Of a DNA stretch of 57,868 nt, positions 25,457-34,431 are shown piece by piece. The DNA lies in the NCBI GenBank assembly GCA_965661575.1, contig CBFIEJ010000008.1:1-57868 (forward strand). The letters run 5' to 3'. The notes under the pieces were generated by a model that saw only the letters and a list, made by a program, of their open reading frames with translations, had not been told where the DNA came from and did no database searches. Each line of letters starts with the position of its first letter. The stretch's first letter is position 1. Source of the DNA: UA16 sp965661575. GTDB taxonomy: Bacteria; Bacteroidota; Bacteroidia; Flavobacteriales_D; Sanyastnellaceae. Position numbers and translations under genes: made by a program.

Positions 25457-28400
25457 ATGCATCATTACATCAACCGATTGCTCCTTCTTGGGACGCTCGT
25501 TTTCGCTTCTCATGAACTCAGTCTTGCCCAAGATTTCGCATCAACTCCGTGGACGTTGGAAGACGAACAATGGAAGAACGCAACCGATTTGTGGGAACAT
25601 GAAAAGTACAGCAATGCCCTTTTCGGATATGAAGAATGGCTCACTGGACAGTCTGACCTCGAAGGAACCCGATGCGCAATTGCACAGTATCGAATCGCTT
25701 TCTGCGCCATTCAATTGCAGCAAAATGATGCAGTGAAACGTGTTGAGGCATTCCTCTCGCAATACCCTGAGAACCCGTTAGGACAAAAGATTCAATGGGA
25801 ACTCGCGAATTACCTCTACCGCAAACGCGATTGGAAAGATGCCATAGAAGTCTACAACGGCTTGAACACCTTGCGCATGAAACCCGCTGAAAAACTCGAA
25901 CAAAAATTCAAAAGAGGTCATGCCCTTTTTGAATTAGAAGAATATGATCAAGCCCGTTTGGATTTATTCGCTGTAATGGAGGGAGGTGAAGAATCTGGTG
26001 GATATCAGTTGCCCGCTAAATATTATTTCAGTCACATCTCCTACCTCAAGGGACAGCCTCAAGTCGCCTTAGAAGGTTTTCAATCCCTCGAAAACGAGGC
26101 AAAGTTTCAAAACGTTGTGCCCATCTACATCGCTCAGCTTCTCCACGAAACAGAGCAATACCAAGAATTGATTGATTACGCACCAAAGGTGATCAATCCC
26201 GACTTTGAAATTCGTGAAGCCCAAAGGGCAGACGTTGCTCGACTTGTAGGCGACGCACTTTACCGACTGAAGCGGTTTGAAGATGCACTGCCGTACCTCG
26301 AGGAAGCTTATCGCTTCAGCCGAGGGCGTGACCGAACCCGGGAATTCTCCTATCAAATGGGCTTCACATATTACAGCGCACGAGCATTTCGCAAGGCCCT
26401 GAACTGCTTCACAATTGTAGTCCGCGATGAAGATAAAATGGGACAGCTCGCCCTTTACCACATGGCAGATTGTTACTTGAGTTTGGGGGAACGCGACAAA
26501 GCACGCACCACCTTCAAAAAAACATCTGAACTTGATTTCGATGCAGAGGTGAGTGAGGATGCATTGTTCAATTACGCCAAACTGGCCTATGAACTGACCT
26601 ACAACCCGTTTGACGATGCCATCACAGCCATCGAACGATACCTCAGAGAATATCCACAATCACAGCGGCGAGATGAAGCGTATGGCTTTTTGCTTGAAGT
26701 CTACATGTCATCCAAAGACTACGACCGTGCCCTCGTTGCTCTTTCGCTCATCAAAGACAAAACTCTCCCTGTCAAATCGGCTTACCAACTCGTCTCGTAC
26801 AACCGCGGAGTAGAACTGTTCCGAAGTGGTTCGTATGCAGAAGCACAAGCCTATTTTGAACGAGTGCGTGAATACCCTGTCGATCCACTGATGACCGCAG
26901 AGTCCCATTTCTGGCAAGGAGAGTTGAGCTACTTATTGAGGAAGTACACCCAAGCGACTTCACATTACGCTCAATTTGAATCCTCGCCCGGAGCTTATCA
27001 AAGTCCGCATTACAACGATGGCATCTACGCCCGCGGTTATGCTCTATTCAAGCGCAAGAAATACATTGACGCTCTGAGTGCATTTCGATCCTACCTCAAA
27101 CAAGTTGGCGAAACAGAAACGACCAAAACCCGCGATACCAAATTGCGCGTTGGTGACTGTTATTACTCCAACAAAGATTTCGAATCTGCCGCTCGTTACT
27201 ACAGCGAGGTCATCAATGCGAGCGAGAACCCAGAAGACTATGCCCGATTTCAACGCGCAGATTGCTTTGGATCGTTGAACCGAACAGCGGATGAAATCGC
27301 CGCGCTGAAAGAGCTGGTATCGCTTGCGCCTGAATCAAGTTATATACCTGAGGCACTTTACGCCTTGGGCAGAGCCTGCATCGAAACGAACCAACTCGAA
27401 GAAGCAAAAGCAGTACTGGAACAATTGAGAATTGAGTTTCCGAGCTCGCCAAGGACAAAGTATGCGCTTGTCGATCTTTGTCTAGTCGCCGTAAAGCAAG
27501 ACCGCACCGACGACGTTTTGACTCTTTGGAATGAGGTGCGGAGCGAATACGGACAAGACCCGATCGCAGGAGACGCGTTCAACGTGGTCGAGCCCATTTT
27601 GATTGACCGAGGACTTCTAGACGACTTGCCTTCTGGCGTGGGCTTGGATGGCGACGAAATCGAAGAGCGATTCTTCAATGCTGCTCGAAACTTTGCACTG
27701 GAGCGGAATTGTGAAAAGGCCATACTCCGATTGACAGAATACCTTCGAAATTATGATCAAGGAAGGTTCTTGGCGGAAGCACAATTCTTCCTCGGAAACT
27801 GCCAGTACGATGAGGGCAATGTAGCAGAGGCACGTCGGGCTTTCGAATATGTCCTCCAGCAACCGATTAGCGACTTTACCGAGTCGGCCGCATTGGGCGC
27901 AGCAACGATTGCGTGGAATGCCGGGGATGTGTCCGCAGCATTGGAACACTACAAGACACTCGAGGCCGTCAGTGTATTGAAAGACAACAAACTCGAGGCG
28001 CAAATCGGATTGATGCGCTGTTACTTCACACAGCAAGCTTTTGAACAGGCAAAAGGATATGCAGAGCAAGTAATATCCGACAACCAAACCCCCGAAGACA
28101 TACGACGGACTGCACGTTATTGGAACGGAAAAATAAATTATTCCAACGCCGCATACGACGCTGCTCGACCAGACCTCATGCACATTGCATCCTTTGGCGG
28201 CGAGCGAGGTGCTGAATGTGAATACCTGCTCTGCACCTACTCCTTTCGCGCACGAGATTTCCAACAGACAGAAGCAGCAATCTTCCAACTGATTGATAAG
28301 TTCGCTGCATTTGACACATGGAAACACAAGGCATTTTTGCTTTTGATTGATGCTTACATCGGAATGGAAGATTGGTTTCAAGCAAAGACCACAGCAGAGA

Positions 28401-28549
28401 GCATTCTGGAATTTGTAGAAGATCCTTCGATCCGCGATGAAGCCAACACGCGTCTGGTAGACATCGAACGATTGGAAAATGCTGCATTGCAACTCAATTC
28501 CCCCACAGACAGCACAAACACGGCGCCATCCACGTCTGAAGCCCCCTGA
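25457..28549 (+). CDS. Large exported tetratricopeptide-repeat protein
   Basis: A 1030-residue protein with a signal peptide (hydrophobic RLLLLGTLVFA, cleavage near LSLAQ) followed almost to the end by TPR and Sel1-like helical pairs. Recognisable repeats include ALPYLEEAYRFSRGRDRTREFSYQMGF, the LALYHMADCYLSLGERDKARTTF block, and ALYALGRACIETNQLEEAKAVLEQL. The C-terminus is a short Thr/Ser/Pro-rich tail. Such superhelical proteins act as periplasmic or outer-membrane scaffolds. It is followed after one base by the beta-barrel gene, a pairing seen in other Bacteroidota, so the two probably work as one outer-membrane assembly. The start could also be TTG at 25445, four codons upstream. Specific function is unknown. 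Confidence 0.85.
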   Translation: MHHYINRLLLLGTLVFASHELSLAQDFASTPWTLEDEQWKNATDLWEHEKYSNALFGYEEWLTGQSDLEGTRCAIAQYRIAFCAIQLQQNDAVKRVEAFLSQYPENPLGQKIQWELANYLYRKRDWKDAIEVYNGLNTLRMKPAEKLEQKFKRGHALFELEEYDQARLDLFAVMEGGEESGGYQLPAKYYFSHISYLKGQPQVALEGFQSLENEAKFQNVVPIYIAQLLHETEQYQELIDYAPKVINPDFEIREAQRADVARLVGDALYRLKRFEDALPYLEEAYRFSRGRDRTREFSYQMGFTYYSARAFRKALNCFTIVVRDEDKMGQLALYHMADCYLSLGERDKARTTFKKTSELDFDAEVSEDALFNYAKLAYELTYNPFDDAITAIERYLREYPQSQRRDEAYGFLLEVYMSSKDYDRALVALSLIKDKTLPVKSAYQLVSYNRGVELFRSGSYAEAQAYFERVREYPVDPLMTAESHFWQGELSYLLRKYTQATSHYAQFESSPGAYQSPHYNDGIYARGYALFKRKKYIDALSAFRSYLKQVGETETTKTRDTKLRVGDCYYSNKDFESAARYYSEVINASENPEDYARFQRADCFGSLNRTADEIAALKELVSLAPESSYIPEALYALGRACIETNQLEEAKAVLEQLRIEFPSSPRTKYALVDLCLVAVKQDRTDDVLTLWNEVRSEYGQDPIAGDAFNVVEPILIDRGLLDDLPSGVGLDGDEIEERFFNAARNFALERNCEKAILRLTEYLRNYDQGRFLAEAQFFLGNCQYDEGNVAEARRAFEYVLQQPISDFTESAALGAATIAWNAGDVSAALEHYKTLEAVSVLKDNKLEAQIGLMRCYFTQQAFEQAKGYAEQVISDNQTPEDIRRTARYWNGKINYSNAAYDAARPDLMHIASFGGERGAECEYLLCTYSFRARDFQQTEAAIFQLIDKFAAFDTWKHKAFLLLIDAYIGMEDWFQAKTTAESILEFVEDPSIRDEANTRLVDIERLENAALQLNSPTDSTNTAPSTSEAP

Positions 28550-28550
28550 T

Positions 28551-30320
28551 ATGACAACAAACTCACTCACCACCTTCTTGGCCGCTACCGCCATTGGATT
28601 TTCGGGACTGAACCTTGCTCAAGCTGCAACTTCAGTCAATGATACATTGGATTTGGACGTCACATTCATCGGCGATCGTGAAGTGCTGTTGCAAGACGCC
28701 CACAAGCAACTGCACTGGCCCGAGGCAGCAAACATTGGCAGCGCTAAACCCAGCTTTAGCTACCCAATCATCCCCAAACGACTCAATGTCGAACCGGAAT
28801 GGACTCGCAACGGTCCCATTCGACTGAAAATCAATGATCCCCTTCCACGACTCTACAAAGGCTACGTCAATGCCGGCATGGGCAATTTTCTGAGTCCGGT
28901 ACTGCACGTGAGTTACTCTGATGTGCGTTCTCGAAGCAAATCCTGGGGCGTTCAATTCAAACACGAATCAACCGACGGAGGCTACGTGGAGAACGATGCC
29001 ATCGAACAAGCATTTAGCACCAATCACGTCGATGGATATTACCGAAAGTTTTGGAAGACTGAAGCGCTCACTTTTTCATCCTCTTTTAACCGCGAAAACA
29101 TCAGCCTGTACGGCGGACAACACAATGATGACAGTTCGCCAACTGCAGCATCCAACACCTACAACTACCAGGTCATCTCCAATCGATTGCACCTCGGCAA
29201 TCGGCAATCATCACGCGCGAAGTGGCAACACGACCTGACTTTAAGCCACGAACATCTTTGGTCCAGCAACCTCGCGCAGGAGCACAACTTCGACCTCACT
29301 GCGAGCCTATCGGGATTGATTGACACCATTCCTGTTGGCGCCAAACTGCACGTAAATATCGATCGACTGAATCGATTGGAGGAAGGCCTCGCTGCGCAAA
29401 ACGAACGGCAGGCAATTTTCGATTTTCACCCTCAAATTCGCAAACATTTCGGTTCCGTCAAAACATCTTTCGGATTTGGACTTTGGATTGATGCACAAGG
29501 CCAACAACCCTTCCTCTTTGCACCCGAAATTGAAGCTTCTGTGAGCCTCTTGCGCGACTTATTCATCCCTTACATTCGAATTGACGGTGGCGTCCGTCAA
29601 AACCGATACCAAACAGCCCTGCGCAGTAACCCCTTCATGAATCTGCCGATGACTTCAATCATGGACAGCAGCAAAACGTGGCACAACACCTACGAAAGGC
29701 TTCATATGACCGCAGGAATGAAGGGATCCATCACACGTAGTTTCTCCTTCCACATCAACGCAGAGGTAAAGCGCAATGACCAACATCTCTTCTGGGTGCA
29801 GCAAGACGCAGACGGCAATGGACAATCTTTTGTACCGTTTTACCAAGATATCAGCATCGCCTCATTGCATGGCGACGTCGCTTGGAAACTTGGAAACTCA
29901 ACAGAACTTCTAGGTCGGGTAGCCCAGCACAACTATCGCATTCGCGATAGCCTCACAAACATTCAAAAGGCATGGTTCCTGCCCCGACTAGAATTGGAAG
30001 CCAGTGTGCAACATACGATTAAAGAGAAATTACGCTTGAAGGCTGACCTGCTGATTCAGTCGGGACGACAAGGTCTCACAACAAACGATGAAACTGGTCT
30101 TCAATCAATCGTCACCGTGCAATCAAACAACATTGCCCTTGGCACTGTTCGCTCCATGAAAGATATTGCCCTGCTCAACATACAGGCCGAATACCTCTAC
30201 AATGCTCGGCTCAGCGGTTGGTTCAAGCTAAACAATGCATTGAATCAAGCCAATCCATTCCTGACGGGATACGACAGCCAAGGACTTCGCTTCCAAATGG
30301 GTGCGATCTACGCGTTTTAA
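28551..30320 (+). CDS. Outer-membrane beta-barrel protein (TonB-dependent-receptor-like barrel without plug)
   Basis: A 589-residue exported protein with a signal peptide ending near NLAQA. A short N-terminal strand-like segment holds FSYPIIPKRLNVEPEW and PRLYKGYVNAGMGNFLSPVLHVSYSD, which resembles the start of a Bacteroidota barrel family often labelled TonB-dependent receptor. The rest shows alternating hydrophobic strands ending with FQMGAIYAF, whose terminal Phe is typical of BAM substrates. No TonB box and no plug domain are visible, so active transport by TonB is doubtful. The start is set at the ATG one base after the TPR gene's stop, because upstream in-frame residues overlap that gene and precede the signal peptide. 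Confidence 0.78.
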   Translation: MTTNSLTTFLAATAIGFSGLNLAQAATSVNDTLDLDVTFIGDREVLLQDAHKQLHWPEAANIGSAKPSFSYPIIPKRLNVEPEWTRNGPIRLKINDPLPRLYKGYVNAGMGNFLSPVLHVSYSDVRSRSKSWGVQFKHESTDGGYVENDAIEQAFSTNHVDGYYRKFWKTEALTFSSSFNRENISLYGGQHNDDSSPTAASNTYNYQVISNRLHLGNRQSSRAKWQHDLTLSHEHLWSSNLAQEHNFDLTASLSGLIDTIPVGAKLHVNIDRLNRLEEGLAAQNERQAIFDFHPQIRKHFGSVKTSFGFGLWIDAQGQQPFLFAPEIEASVSLLRDLFIPYIRIDGGVRQNRYQTALRSNPFMNLPMTSIMDSSKTWHNTYERLHMTAGMKGSITRSFSFHINAEVKRNDQHLFWVQQDADGNGQSFVPFYQDISIASLHGDVAWKLGNSTELLGRVAQHNYRIRDSLTNIQKAWFLPRLELEASVQHTIKEKLRLKADLLIQSGRQGLTTNDETGLQSIVTVQSNNIALGTVRSMKDIALLNIQAEYLYNARLSGWFKLNNALNQANPFLTGYDSQGLRFQMGAIYAF

Positions 30321-30429
30321 GCGTACGCCACTATGTGAGCAACCCTGAACTTTTTGTGGAAAACTGACACTCAAAAAGTCACCCTAAAACGAGCATTCGC
30401 AGGCGTTCCGTGCTATTTTTAAAATCTAA

Positions 30430-30449
30430 TTCGAACCCTGTGTTCGAAC
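30430..30449. repeat. Paired TTCGAAC repeats upstream of gyrB
   Basis: TTCGAAC occurs at 30430-30436 and 30443-30449, 13 bases apart and separated by CCTGTG. Because TTCGAA is palindromic, the pair also forms an inverted repeat. It lies in the 150-base gap before gyrB, a plausible place for an operator. Nothing shows that a protein binds it. Confidence 0.3.
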
Positions 30450-30470
30450 CAAATTTTAACGACGGAAACC

Positions 30471-32480
30471 ATGGCGGAAGAAAATCTGAACGAGGAAGAA
30501 AGCAAGCAAGGAGCCTCCAAACCCAACATCGGGAATTACGATGCGAGCAATATCCAAGCGCTCGAAGGGATGGAGCACGTTCGAATGCGTCCATCAATGT
30601 ACATCGGCGATGTAGGCGTTCGTGGATTGCACCACCTTGTTTACGAGGTCGTCGACAACTCCATTGACGAAGCGCTTGCAGGACATTGTGACACTATTCA
30701 CGTCACCATCACCCCGGAAAACGGAATCCGTGTAGAAGACAACGGACGTGGAATCCCTGTCGATATCCACGAAAAAGAAGGGGTTTCTGCGCTGCAAGTT
30801 GTCATGACAAAAATCGGTGCCGGTGGAAAATTCGATAAGGATAGCTACAAGGTGTCAGGTGGATTGCACGGTGTCGGTGTTTCTTGCGTCAACGCACTTT
30901 CAAGCCATTTGAAGGCAGAAGTGCATCGCAATGGCAAATCGTATGAACAGGAATATAGCCGCGGCAAGGAATCTTATGCCGTTCGTGAAACAGGCACATC
31001 CGACCGAAATGGAACAATTGTCACGTTCCAACCCGATGAGCAAATCTTTGAGACGCTCATCTACACCTATGAAACGCTTGCGAACCGCATGCGTGAGTTG
31101 TCATTCTTGAATCAGGGCCTCACCATTACATTGGTTGACGAGCGTGAGACCGTCTACGACGAAGAAGGCAAAGAAGAAGGATTCCTCAATGAAACTTTCC
31201 ACTCAAACGCTGGCCTCAAGGACTTTGTCTCCTACCTCGACTCCAACCGAGAAGCCCTCATCTCTGAGGTGATCCATGTAAGCGGAGAAAGAAATGGCGT
31301 TCCTGTCGAGGTGGCTATGACGTACAACACATCGTTTTCAGAGAATCTATTTTCATACGTCAACAACATCAACACCTATGAAGGTGGAACACACTTGACG
31401 GGGTTCCGCCGTGGGTTGACTTTGACGCTCAAAAAGTATGCTGAGTCCAGTGGCATGTTGGACAAATTGAAGTTTGACATCTCAGCGGACGACTTTCGCG
31501 AAGGTCTTACCGCAGTCGTGAGCGTGAAAGTAGCTGAGCCTCAATTCCAAGGGCAAACAAAAACGAAACTTGGAAATGCTGAAGTCAGTGCGCCTGTGAG
31601 CCAAGCCGTTTCGGATATGCTCGAAACGTATCTCGAAGAGCACCCCGGCGAAGCGAAGACCATTGTCAACAAAGTTATTCTTGCAGCTCAAGCGCGGCAC
31701 GCCGCACGCAAGGCGCGCGAAATGGTTCAACGCAAGACCGTTATGAGTGGCTCCGGACTGCCCGGAAAACTTGCGGACTGTGCGGAAAAGGATCCGGCCA
31801 TCTGTGAATTGTTCCTCGTCGAGGGTGATTCGGCAGGCGGTACAGCCAAGCAAGGAAGAGACCGTGCGACGCAAGCCATTATGCCGCTCAGGGGTAAAAT
31901 CTTGAACGTTGAAAAGGCCATGCAGCACAAGATTTTTGAAAACGAAGAAATCAAAAACATTTACACTGCGCTAGGTGTAACCCTCGGAACAGAGGAAGAT
32001 GAGCGGGCACTCAATATGACCAAGCTACGCTATCACAAAGTTGTCATCATGTGCGACGCCGACGTTGATGGTAGTCACATCGAAACGTTGATCCTGACTT
32101 TCTTCTTCCGTCATATGAAAGAGTTGATTGAAAGCGGATATGTGTACATCGCTACACCTCCACTCTATTTGGTCAAGAAAGGCTCTCGTCAAGTCTATGC
32201 TTGGAACGACGATGAGCGCGATCGCTTCATCGAACAATTCAAAGGTGGTGCTGGCAGTGATGCAAAGGTTGGTGTTCAGCGCTATAAGGGTCTCGGCGAG
32301 ATGAATGCCGAGCAACTTTGGGACACCACCTTGAATCCCGAAAACCGCACATTGCGCCAAGTAACGATCGATAACGCCGCAGCGTGTGACCATGTATTCT
32401 CGATGTTAATGGGTGACGAGGTTCCGCCCCGACGAGCCTTCATTGAAGAGAACGCCAAGTACGCGAACATCGACATCTGA
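30471..32480 (+). CDS. gyrB: DNA gyrase subunit B
   Basis: A 669-residue type IIA topoisomerase subunit. The GHKL ATPase carries EVVDNSIDEALAG (catalytic Glu and Mg-binding Asn), VEDNGRGIPV and GGLHGVGVSCVNALS. The transducer domain follows, then the TOPRIM region with LVEGDSAGGTAKQGRDRATQ, IMCDADVDGSHI and the C-terminal GLGEMNAEQLWDTTLNP. The length fits the short GyrB form without the proteobacterial insert. KRGRD-type and PLRGKILNVEKA motifs favour GyrB over ParE. gyrA is not adjacent. The 150-base upstream gap contains a DnaA-box-like site and paired TTCGAA palindromes. Confidence 0.97.
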   Translation: MAEENLNEEESKQGASKPNIGNYDASNIQALEGMEHVRMRPSMYIGDVGVRGLHHLVYEVVDNSIDEALAGHCDTIHVTITPENGIRVEDNGRGIPVDIHEKEGVSALQVVMTKIGAGGKFDKDSYKVSGGLHGVGVSCVNALSSHLKAEVHRNGKSYEQEYSRGKESYAVRETGTSDRNGTIVTFQPDEQIFETLIYTYETLANRMRELSFLNQGLTITLVDERETVYDEEGKEEGFLNETFHSNAGLKDFVSYLDSNREALISEVIHVSGERNGVPVEVAMTYNTSFSENLFSYVNNINTYEGGTHLTGFRRGLTLTLKKYAESSGMLDKLKFDISADDFREGLTAVVSVKVAEPQFQGQTKTKLGNAEVSAPVSQAVSDMLETYLEEHPGEAKTIVNKVILAAQARHAARKAREMVQRKTVMSGSGLPGKLADCAEKDPAICELFLVEGDSAGGTAKQGRDRATQAIMPLRGKILNVEKAMQHKIFENEEIKNIYTALGVTLGTEEDERALNMTKLRYHKVVIMCDADVDGSHIETLILTFFFRHMKELIESGYVYIATPPLYLVKKGSRQVYAWNDDERDRFIEQFKGGAGSDAKVGVQRYKGLGEMNAEQLWDTTLNPENRTLRQVTIDNAAACDHVFSMLMGDEVPPRRAFIEENAKYANIDI

Positions 32481-32501
32481 TTTCAGCGAACGCATCACGC
32501 C

Positions 32502-33299
32502 ATGAACGGGAATCAACAATGCGTTTGGATCACGGGAGCAAGCAGTGGAATCGGTCTAGCCGCTGCGAATGCCTGGTCCAAAAAGGGTGCTTATGTAATC
32601 CTTTCCAGTCGCCGCAAGCCAGAGTTGGACAAGGTTGTTGCGAGCTGGAACAAGGAAGCGCAGAAACGCAGCCTCGTTCTACCACTTGACTTGAGCCAGT
32701 CGGAAGCGATGACAGCTCATGTTTCACAGGCCCTTGCGTGGCAAGGTCATGTAGACGTCATGGTGCATTGCGGAGGAATCAGCCAACGGTCCCTTGCCAT
32801 CGAGACCGCTTTGGAAGTCGATCGCAGGGTCATGGAAATCGATTACTTCGGAACGGTTGCCTTGACTAAGGCATTGTTGCCCCATTTCGTCGAACGAAAG
32901 AAAGGCCAGTTCGCGGTCATCACCAGCTTGATGGGGCTCTTCTCGTCTCCCCTGAGATCTGGTTATTGCGCTGCAAAACACGCGTTGCACGGATTCTTTG
33001 AAGCACTTCGGGCAGAACATCACGAAGACGGAATCGGTGTCACCATGGTCTGCCCAGGTTTCATTCACACTTCCATTTCGCTCAATGCAGTGGTTGGTGA
33101 CGGCAGCAATCAAGGCACAATGGATGCCAAAACAGGTCAAGGATTAAGCCCCGAACAATGCGCGGCGAAAATGATTCGCGCCATCGAACGCAGAAAGCCT
33201 CAAGTTTTGATCGGCAGGTTTGAGATCATCGGAGCGTACCTCCATCGATTCGCTCCCAACCTCATGCGTCGTATCGTACGAAAAGCGGCCGTAACCTGA
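32502..33299 (+). CDS. Short-chain dehydrogenase/reductase
   Basis: A 265-residue classical SDR. The cofactor motif is TGASSGIG (about 10-17) with RRKPE following, which favours NADP(H). The NNAG-equivalent is HCGGISQRS, and the catalytic Ser, Tyr and Lys lie in ITSLMGLFSSPLRSGYCAAKHALHGFF (Tyr-x3-Lys). The C-terminal part PGFIHTSISLNAV and its similarity to DHRS7-like enzymes suggest a lipid- or retinoid-like carbonyl substrate, but no substrate can be assigned. It lies 21 bases after gyrB and may be read through from it. It is convergent with the adaptor gene across 25 bases that hold no terminator. Confidence 0.88.
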   Translation: MNGNQQCVWITGASSGIGLAAANAWSKKGAYVILSSRRKPELDKVVASWNKEAQKRSLVLPLDLSQSEAMTAHVSQALAWQGHVDVMVHCGGISQRSLAIETALEVDRRVMEIDYFGTVALTKALLPHFVERKKGQFAVITSLMGLFSSPLRSGYCAAKHALHGFFEALRAEHHEDGIGVTMVCPGFIHTSISLNAVVGDGSNQGTMDAKTGQGLSPEQCAAKMIRAIERRKPQVLIGRFEIIGAYLHRFAPNLMRRIVRKAAVT

Positions 33300-33324
33300 T
33301 CAACACTCGCGTTGCACTGATGAA

Positions 33325-34428
33325 TCAGCGGTATTGCGGCTGATTCCAAACCTTAATGGCCGCGTCCTCTTCGACTCCAGAAAGTAGCTCTACCGTGATG
33401 CCATCCGACAACCCGAGGTCGACATCACGACGTTCAAAGACTCCTGCAGCCACTTCCACGTCAACAAATGCAATGAGCCCTTCGTATTGAACCAGGGATT
33501 CGGAAATCACGAGCACTTCTCGCCGTTCGTCCAACACCACATTGGCGTTGGCTGAATACCCTGCTCTCAAAAACTGATTCTCAGACAACTGAACTGCAGC
33601 TTTGATCTCAAATTGAATGGCTCCTGCTTCTTCAACCCCTTTGGGGGAAATGTATTCCAACTCAGCCGGAATGGTTAAACCTTCAATGGCACCAATGGTC
33701 AATTGAATGTCCATCCCCACCGATAATTTCTCAACTTCACTTTCATCAATCTTGCCCAAGAAAACCAAGTCTTTCATGTCTGCGACTGCGGCAACAGTGG
33801 TTCCCTCGTTGAAATTATTGGCCTCTATTACGCTGTTTCCCTTTTTCACGGGAACATCCAGCACCATCCCATCGATGGTTGCCGCAATCATCGTATTTGA
33901 AGTCCGACCACTGCGCGCAGCCACACCGTCCTGAATGATTTTCAAATTGTCTTCCGCGGCATAAATTTCTTCTTGAGCTTGTTTCAATGCTATGTCAAAA
34001 ACTTGGTAATCCGCCGCAGCGATGATCCCTTGCTCGAGCAACGAGCCGTTTCGATCTGCGGTCATCTGAGCATCTTCGAAGCTGATCCTCGCTCGCTGCA
34101 AACGTGTTTCTGCACTGCTCAGCGCTCCCATATCAGGAACTACGGTCACTTCAGCAATTACCTCCCCGGTTTTTACTTGATCCCCCGCTTCCACCAAAAC
34201 CTTTCTGACAATACCAGAAATTTGAGGTTTGATCAATATTTCTTGTCTTGGCTGGATGGATCCAGCAGCAACTGTCTTGATCACGATATCTCCCACACGA
34301 GGCTGCTCTGTGCGAAACTCCGCTTCAGCTTGTTTTTCCTGTTGAAAAAGATGATTCAGCGTGTACGCTGCTGCACCTAATACCAAAACGATGAAAATCA
34401 ACAAGGCAATGACTCTTCCCTTTTTCAT
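33325..34428 (-). CDS. Periplasmic adaptor subunit of MacAB-type exporter (HlyD/MacA family)
   Basis: A 367-residue membrane-fusion protein. It has an N-terminal membrane anchor (about 5-28), a barrel-sandwich/lipoyl-like domain (GSIQPRQEILIKPQISGIVRKVLVEAGDQVKTGEVIAEV), a coiled-coil hairpin (about 105-170), the returning half-motif (IAATIDGMVLDVPVKKGNSV), and beta-barrel and membrane-proximal domains. It links the inner-membrane ABC transporter to a TolC-like outer-membrane channel, which is not encoded here. It is the last gene of a four-gene operon and starts three bases after the upstream permease's stop. Confidence 0.88.
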   Translation of the reverse strand: MKKGRVIALLIFIVLVLGAAAYTLNHLFQQEKQAEAEFRTEQPRVGDIVIKTVAAGSIQPRQEILIKPQISGIVRKVLVEAGDQVKTGEVIAEVTVVPDMGALSSAETRLQRARISFEDAQMTADRNGSLLEQGIIAAADYQVFDIALKQAQEEIYAAEDNLKIIQDGVAARSGRTSNTMIAATIDGMVLDVPVKKGNSVIEANNFNEGTTVAAVADMKDLVFLGKIDESEVEKLSVGMDIQLTIGAIEGLTIPAELEYISPKGVEEAGAIQFEIKAAVQLSENQFLRAGYSANANVVLDERREVLVISESLVQYEGLIAFVDVEVAAGVFERRDVDLGLSDGITVELLSGVEEDAAIKVWNQPQYR

Positions 34429-34431
34429 GAA

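Noticed and set aside
27617..28594. A 325-codon open frame on the minus strand inside the TPR gene, and a 196-codon one at 26069-26659
   Set aside because: Cys- and Val-rich translations without family motifs, lying wholly opposite a gene with clear TPR repeats. They arise from codon bias of the sense gene.
30349..30379. A replication origin at the gyrB upstream region
   Set aside because: Only one DnaA-box-like site is seen, with no cluster, no AT-rich unwinding element of note and no dnaA or dnaN nearby.
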